A stretch of 38,883 bases of DNA from CAZONU01 sp965370045 (GTDB lineage Bacteria > Planctomycetota > SZUA-567 > JAKLDR01): contig CBDUSI010000033.1 of assembly GCA_965370045.1 (NCBI GenBank), forward strand, positions 1 to 38,883, in the 5' to 3' direction. Position 1 is the first letter of the stretch. The number at the start of each line of letters is the position of its first letter. This document shows positions 35,182 to 38,883 of this stretch, in pieces. Under the pieces are notes generated by a model. It ran no database searches and was not told the origin of the DNA. It saw only the letters and a list, made by a program, of their open reading frames with translations. Both the position numbers and the translations under genes were made by a program.

Positions 35182-35397
35182 ATGAACGCGGAAATCTCCC
35201 GGCTTGAGGTGGTGGAGGAGGAGATGGCCAGGATCCTTCGTCAGAAGACCCCCGCCGAGCGGTTGAGCATCGCCTTCGGTCTGTGGCGCTCGGCCAGGCT
35301 GATGCTCGTCTCCATGCTGCGTTCGCTCCACCCGGACTGGGACGAGGAGCGGGTGCAGAGGGAAGTCGCCCGGAGGCTCTCGCATGGAGCAGCATGA
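35182..35397 (+). CDS. Small antitoxin-like protein paired with a nucleotidyltransferase
   Basis: A 71-aa helical protein (MNAEISRLEVVEEEMARILR, then AERLSIAFGLWRSARLML and SLHPDWDEERVQREVARRL). The pattern, with SLHPDW near the end, resembles Rv0078B-related antitoxin-type proteins that lie before nucleotidyltransferase genes. It overlaps the next gene by 14 bp, typical of toxin-antitoxin pairs. The ATG is 2 bp after the upstream stop and the Shine-Dalgarno is weak, so translation may depend on upstream readthrough. The antitoxin role is inferred. Confidence 0.6.
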   Translation: MNAEISRLEVVEEEMARILRQKTPAERLSIAFGLWRSARLMLVSMLRSLHPDWDEERVQREVARRLSHGAA

Positions 35398-35947
35398 TTT
35401 CCTGCGCCTGCTGGCCGGCTGCCTGGAGGCGCTGGGGGTGCGCTACTTCATCACAGGCTCGATCGCCTCAATGGCCTACGGCGAGCCGCGGCTGACCAAC
35501 GACATCGACGTGGTGGCCGATCTGGGCATTGAGCACGTTGCGGAGTTCAGACGGCGCTTCCCGGCGCCGGAGTTCTACCTGAGCGAGGAGGCGGCCAGGG
35601 AGGCCGTCCAGCGCCGCGGCCAGTTCAACATCATCCATCCATCCTCCGGGCTGAAGGCGGACATCATCATCCCGGAGGGCGACGCGTTCGACGATTCCCG
35701 GTTCCGGCGCGTGAAGAGGATCCGTCCGGTCGAGGACATGGAGGTCGATTTCGCCTCGCCCGAGGACGTGATCATCAAGAAGCTGCTTTTTCACCGGGAG
35801 GGCGGCTCGGAGAAACACCTGCGCGACGTGGCCGGGATGCTCAGGGTCTCCGCGGACGCGTTGGACCTCGGGTACATTGAGGAGTGGGCCGACCGTCTGG
35901 GGGTGCGCGACGCCTGGGACCGGATCGTCGGGCGGGCGGCGGGTTGA
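35384..35947 (+). CDS. Nucleotidyltransferase-fold protein (AbiEii/DUF6036-like toxin candidate)
   Basis: A 187-aa protein with a nucleotidyltransferase core: GSIASMAYGEPRLTNDIDVV (about 23-42) contains the Gly-Ser and Asp-x-Asp metal site, with a further acidic position in LKADIIIPEG. A helical tail (SPEDVIIKKLLFHREGGSEK, HLRDVAGML) is typical of AbiEii/DUF6036-type proteins. Such enzymes can be toxins that modify tRNA or proteins. It is coupled to the small upstream gene and both lie between direct repeats, which suggests a mobile module. Confidence 0.75.
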   Translation: MEQHDFLRLLAGCLEALGVRYFITGSIASMAYGEPRLTNDIDVVADLGIEHVAEFRRRFPAPEFYLSEEAAREAVQRRGQFNIIHPSSGLKADIIIPEGDAFDDSRFRRVKRIRPVEDMEVDFASPEDVIIKKLLFHREGGSEKHLRDVAGMLRVSADALDLGYIEEWADRLGVRDAWDRIVGRAAG

Positions 35948-35970
35948 CCGGGCGGCGCGCCGGATGCGGC

Positions 35971-36001
35971 CGGGTTACTTTGCGACTTCATTACAGGTTA
36001 G
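35971..36001. repeat. 31-bp direct repeat, right copy
   Basis: It matches 35150-35180 at 25 of 31 positions. Read in the same frame it would encode GLLCDFITG and a stop, so it looks like the old 3' end of the upstream gene. Its TTGCGA is also the -35 box of the next gene. Confidence 0.85.
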
Positions 36002-36008
36002 ATATACT
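35980..36008 (+). promoter_or_regulatory. Sigma70-type promoter of the Lys-rich secreted protein gene
   Basis: TTGCGA (35980-35985) and TATACT (36003-36008) are exactly 17 bp apart, 41 nt before the ATG. The -35 is inside the right direct repeat. Confidence 0.7.
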
Positions 36009-36049
36009 GTCGGGCGCGAGGGTCGATATTCCCGGTGGGAGGCAGTGAA

Positions 36050-36685
36050 ATGCGGGTGAGGATGGCACTCCTGGCGCTGGGGTTCGCCGCGCTGGCCGGC
36101 GGCGCGCGCGCCGGGGAAGAGGCCGAGCCGCCTAATCCGTTCGGCATCAAGAAGGCTCCGCGTCCCGAGGCGGTGCCCGGCAAGCTGGTGCGCTCGGACG
36201 GGAAGGTCCACCGCGGGCAGATATTCCTGACCCGCGACAAGCGCATCGAGCTTTATTGCGACGCCGAGAAGAAGTGGTACAAGCTCAAGCTCAGCGACAT
36301 CAGCAGCGTCAAGTGGGTGATAGAGTTCGAAAAGGAGGAGAAAGAGTGGCGCTGGAAGGCGTCGGGCTCGGACGTCAAGGTGCTCACCGGCCGCAATAAG
36401 ATCGACCGGCGCTATAAGACGGTGGTGGTCAAGAAGGACGGCAAGAAGATAGAAGGGCACATCCGCGGCACGGTCGTCTACGTGCAGCCCGGGAAGGGCA
36501 AGCGGAAGAGGTTTTTCATTTATTGGAACCAGCCCTCGGACTTCGACCAGAAGCCCGCGGACCTGATCTACACCAGCGAGATTCACTTCGGCGCCGAACA
36601 CGCCAAGGAACCGAAGAAGCCGGAGAAGAAACCCGAGAAGAAGCCGGAGCCCGCCAAGCCCGCCACCGTGAAGAAGAACAAGTAG
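36050..36685 (+). CDS. Secreted Lys-rich protein of unknown function
   Basis: A 211-aa protein with a signal peptide (MRVRMALLALGFAALAGG) cleaved near ARAGEE. The body has two SH3-like, beta-rich halves: GKLVRSDGKVHRGQIFLTRD and KKDGKKIEGHIRGTVVYV look like a repeated motif (K/R-S/D-G-K ... G-x-I). The C-terminal tail is a Lys-Pro-Glu repeat ending KKNK. The start at 36050 has GGGAGG 7 nt upstream; a GTG at 36035 is less likely. It may bind acidic polymers or the cell wall, but no function can be assigned. Confidence 0.7.
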   Translation: MRVRMALLALGFAALAGGARAGEEAEPPNPFGIKKAPRPEAVPGKLVRSDGKVHRGQIFLTRDKRIELYCDAEKKWYKLKLSDISSVKWVIEFEKEEKEWRWKASGSDVKVLTGRNKIDRRYKTVVVKKDGKKIEGHIRGTVVYVQPGKGKRKRFFIYWNQPSDFDQKPADLIYTSEIHFGAEHAKEPKKPEKKPEKKPEPAKPATVKKNK

Positions 36686-36693
36686 CCCCCGCC

Positions 36694-37467
36694 ATGTCCC
36701 CCGCCGAAAGCAAGAAGGCCGCCCAGCGCCGCGCCGCCCAGAGGAAGCAGGAGCGCTTGGCCTACATCGGCACGCTGGCCGCGGGTCTGGCCCACGAGAT
36801 CCGCAATCCGCTCAACTCCCTGAAGATCAACGTGGAGCTCATCGAGGACGATCTGTCCGGGCGCGACGGCGCCGAGGACGAAGAGCTGGCCCGGCGCATG
36901 GGGCGCATCAAGAGGGAGGCCGAGCAGCTCCAGGCCATCCTCGACGAGTTCCTGGCCTTCGCCCGGCCGCCTGAGATGCAGCCGATGGTCACCGACCTGG
37001 GCCAGTACCTGGAGGACCTCCTGGAGTTCTTCGAGCCGGAGGTCCGCGCGGCGGGCGTGACCGTTCGCCGGGACTTCGCGCCCGACCCTTACCCAGTGCG
37101 CATCGACCCGGCGCAGTTCAAGCATGTAATCCTCAACCTGTTGAAGAACGCCGCGGAGGCCATCGGCGAGCACGGGGAGATCACCGTCTCCACGCGCGAA
37201 CTGGAGCGCGAGGTGGAGATCCGCGTGACCGACAACGGCGGCGGGGTGCCCAGTGATGACGCCGAGAGGGTCTTCGAGGTCTTCTACAGCACCAAGGAGC
37301 GCGGCACCGGCCTGGGCCTGGCCATCGCCCGGCGCATCGTCGAGGAGCACGGCGGGACGCTGGAACTCGACAACCGCCCTGGCCTGGGTGCCAGCTTCGT
37401 GATAAGATTGCCCAAGGGCATTTTCCTGGAGTTCGAAGGCCAGGAGCCGGAGGCGGAGAAGCCGTGA
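36694..37467 (+). CDS. Soluble NtrB-type sensor histidine kinase
   Basis: A 257-aa kinase with only the catalytic core: H34 in LAHEIRNPLNSLKINVELI is the phospho-acceptor, the N box is VILNLLKNAAEAI (about 148-160), the G1 box VTDNGGGVP, and the G2 box GTGLGLAIAR. There is no membrane helix and no PAS sensor domain, only a 20-residue Lys/Arg/Gln-rich N-terminus, so the signal must come from another protein. It starts 8 bp after the secreted gene and its stop overlaps the NtrC-like gene, so it is the cognate kinase. Confidence 0.9.
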   Translation: MSPAESKKAAQRRAAQRKQERLAYIGTLAAGLAHEIRNPLNSLKINVELIEDDLSGRDGAEDEELARRMGRIKREAEQLQAILDEFLAFARPPEMQPMVTDLGQYLEDLLEFFEPEVRAAGVTVRRDFAPDPYPVRIDPAQFKHVILNLLKNAAEAIGEHGEITVSTRELEREVEIRVTDNGGGVPSDDAERVFEVFYSTKERGTGLGLAIARRIVEEHGGTLELDNRPGLGASFVIRLPKGIFLEFEGQEPEAEKP

Positions 37468-38834
37468 GCCGAAGCCACAGCGTACTGGTCGTCGAGGACC
37501 ACGAGACCACCCGCGAGTCGCTGCGCGAGATACTGGAGCGCGAGGGCTGCGAGGTCTTCGCGGTGGCCACGGTCGCCGACGCCCTGGCCCGCGTCGCCGA
37601 GCCGGACCTCGACGTGGTGCTCACCGACCTGCGCCTGCCCGACGGGGGCGACCGCGGCGGGCTTGAGGTGCTGGAGCGCTCGCGCAAAATGGACCCCGGC
37701 CGCCCGGTTATCGTTATCACCGCCCACGGCTCGGTGGACACCGCCGTGGAGGCGATGAAAAAGGGCGCTCACGATTACATAGAGAAGCCCTTCGACCTGC
37801 GCCGCCTGCGCCAGGTGCTGGACAGCGCCTTCCGGCTGCGTGACCTCGAGGTCCGCAACCAGGAGCTCAGCCGCCAGCTGGCGGCCGTCGCCGGCGGGGA
37901 GATGATCGGCGAGAGCCCCTCGATGGCGGAGCTGCGCGCGCGTATCGCCCGGGTGGCGCGCACCAGCTCAACGGTGCTGGTCACCGGCGAGTCGGGCAGT
38001 GGCAAGGAACTGGTGGCCAACGCGATTCACGCGGCCAGCTCGTGCGCGCGCGGGCCGCTGATCAAGGTGCACCTGGGGGCGCTGCCCCGCGAACTCATCG
38101 AGAGCGAGCTCTTCGGCCACGAGCGCGGGGCTTTCACCGGGGCGGTGCGCCGCAGGCTGGGCCGCTTCGAGCTGGCCGACGGGGGCACCCTGTTCCTCGA
38201 CGAGATCGCCGAGATGCCCGCCGAGACCCAGGTAAAGTTGCTGCGCGTGCTGGAGTCGCACCAGTTCGAGCGGGTGGGCGGCACGGCCACCCTCAAGGCC
38301 GACGTGCGCCTGGTGTGCGCCACCCACCAGGACCTCAAGAAGCTGGTGGGGACGGGTGGTTTCCGCGAGGACCTCTTCTTCCGCGTGAACGTGCTGACCG
38401 TCGAGGTGCCCGCGCTGCGCGAGCGCGCCGGGGACGTGCCCCTGCTGGTGCGAGCCTTCGCCGCGGAGTTCCCGGACACCTCCGGCCGGGTCAAGGAGTT
38501 CAGCGCCGAGGCGCTGGCCGCCTTGGAGCGCTACCCGTGGCCGGGCAACGTCCGCGAGCTGCGCAACGTGATCGAGCGCCTGGCGGTGATCGTGCCGGGG
38601 AGCACGGTGCGCGCCGAGGACCTGCCCGAGGAGATCCGCGAGGCCGCGGGGGCCGCCGGCGGGCCGGCGGCGACGGAGGGTGACCGTCCGCTGGCGCTCA
38701 AGGAGCTCGAAGAGGAGGCCATCGCCCGGGCGCTGGTCGCGGCGGGCGGGGTCAAGAAGCGCGCCGCGGGGCTCCTGGGCATCGGGGTTCGCACGCTCTA
38801 CAGAAAAATGAGCGAGTACGGTATAGAATCCTAG
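37464..38834 (+). CDS. NtrC-family sigma54-dependent response regulator
   Basis: A 456-aa three-domain activator. The receiver (1-120) has E11/D12, phospho-acceptor D55 (VLTDLRLPDG) and the Lys of DYIEKPF. The AAA+ domain (about 145-385) has Walker A GESGSGKE near 175, GAFTGA near 222 that contacts sigma54, and DEIAEMP as Walker B. A C-terminal Fis-type HTH lies at about 420-456 (KKRAAGLLGIGVRTLYRKM). The segment IKVHLGALP replaces the usual VNCAALP, a small oddity. The GTG start overlaps the kinase stop (GTGA). Targets are unknown; no -24/-12 promoter was identified nearby. Confidence 0.95.
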   Translation: MSRSHSVLVVEDHETTRESLREILEREGCEVFAVATVADALARVAEPDLDVVLTDLRLPDGGDRGGLEVLERSRKMDPGRPVIVITAHGSVDTAVEAMKKGAHDYIEKPFDLRRLRQVLDSAFRLRDLEVRNQELSRQLAAVAGGEMIGESPSMAELRARIARVARTSSTVLVTGESGSGKELVANAIHAASSCARGPLIKVHLGALPRELIESELFGHERGAFTGAVRRRLGRFELADGGTLFLDEIAEMPAETQVKLLRVLESHQFERVGGTATLKADVRLVCATHQDLKKLVGTGGFREDLFFRVNVLTVEVPALRERAGDVPLLVRAFAAEFPDTSGRVKEFSAEALAALERYPWPGNVRELRNVIERLAVIVPGSTVRAEDLPEEIREAAGAAGGPAATEGDRPLALKELEEEAIARALVAAGGVKKRAAGLLGIGVRTLYRKMSEYGIES

Positions 38835-38883
38835 CAGTCCGTTGAAAAATGGGGCGTCGTGACGGCAGGCGCTCCCGAGCGAT
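38835..38883. other. Intergenic end of window
   Basis: 49 bp after the NtrC-like stop. The sequence CAGTCCGTTGAAAAA at 38835-38849 resembles a repeat seen near small mobile elements in some genomes, but the window ends too soon to judge. No terminator is visible. Confidence 0.2.

Noticed and set aside
36523..36693. Upstream extension of the histidine kinase frame
   Set aside because: It runs through the end of the secreted Lys-rich gene in another frame; the ATG at 36694 gives a normal kinase core.

Overview
This is a GC-rich chromosomal window from a free-living bacterium. Almost all of it is coding, and no rRNA, tRNA, CRISPR array or intact transposase was found. Three traits point tentatively to the Planctomycetota or a related PVC-type lineage: large families of secreted sialidase-like and glycoside-hydrolase-like proteins, an FHA-Ser/Thr kinase beside a B-box membrane protein, and many lineage-specific secreted or membrane proteins. 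No ribosomal RNA marker is present, so this placement is an inference.

Region 1 (1-12262). uvrB, probably leaderless, is followed by a tightly packed five-gene cluster. It has a GntR-type regulator with a sugar-binding-protein-like sensor domain, then two paralogous secreted CBM-like + BNR/sialidase-fold proteins, a secreted glycoside-hydrolase-like protein, and a third sialidase-fold paralogue. Gaps are about 22-35 bp and four signal peptides are visible. It reads as a regulated operon for using a complex glycan; the substrate cannot be told from sequence.

Region 2 (12263-15590). A structured, largely non-coding leader with competing hairpins precedes an ABC exporter carrying an N-terminal zinc-ribbon extension and a DUF1854 protein. 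This pair is known from cyanophycin-associated loci. A strong hairpin terminator follows.

Region 3 (15591-20410). Minus-strand housekeeping block: rpsO and pnp (PNPase with an RGG-like tail), then a STAS protein. Upstream is an unknown membrane-anchored protein. rpsO has a good promoter and a leader of about 240 nt.

Region 4 (20411-25018). An ABC-2-type permease gene is frameshifted at a G9 run. An AKR7-like aldo/keto reductase, a ferritin-like diiron protein and a DUF5060/GH5-like secreted hydrolase follow.

Region 5 (25019-31567). A transmembrane FHA-Ser/Thr kinase is translationally coupled to a B-box membrane protein. Next is an accessory patch: a possible HTH gene that has absorbed two 123-bp palindromic dispersed elements in frame, a 417-bp palindrome-rich non-coding stretch, a pseudopilin, and three overlapping tandem paralogues of a small membrane protein.

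Region 6 (31568-38883). An operon of AlaC-like aminotransferase, scpB and an alkaline-phosphatase-superfamily protein with overlapping stops and starts comes first. A small toxin-antitoxin-like nucleotidyltransferase module follows, flanked by 31-bp direct repeats that duplicate the 3' end of the upstream gene. Then come a secreted Lys-rich protein and an NtrB/NtrC-like two-component pair.
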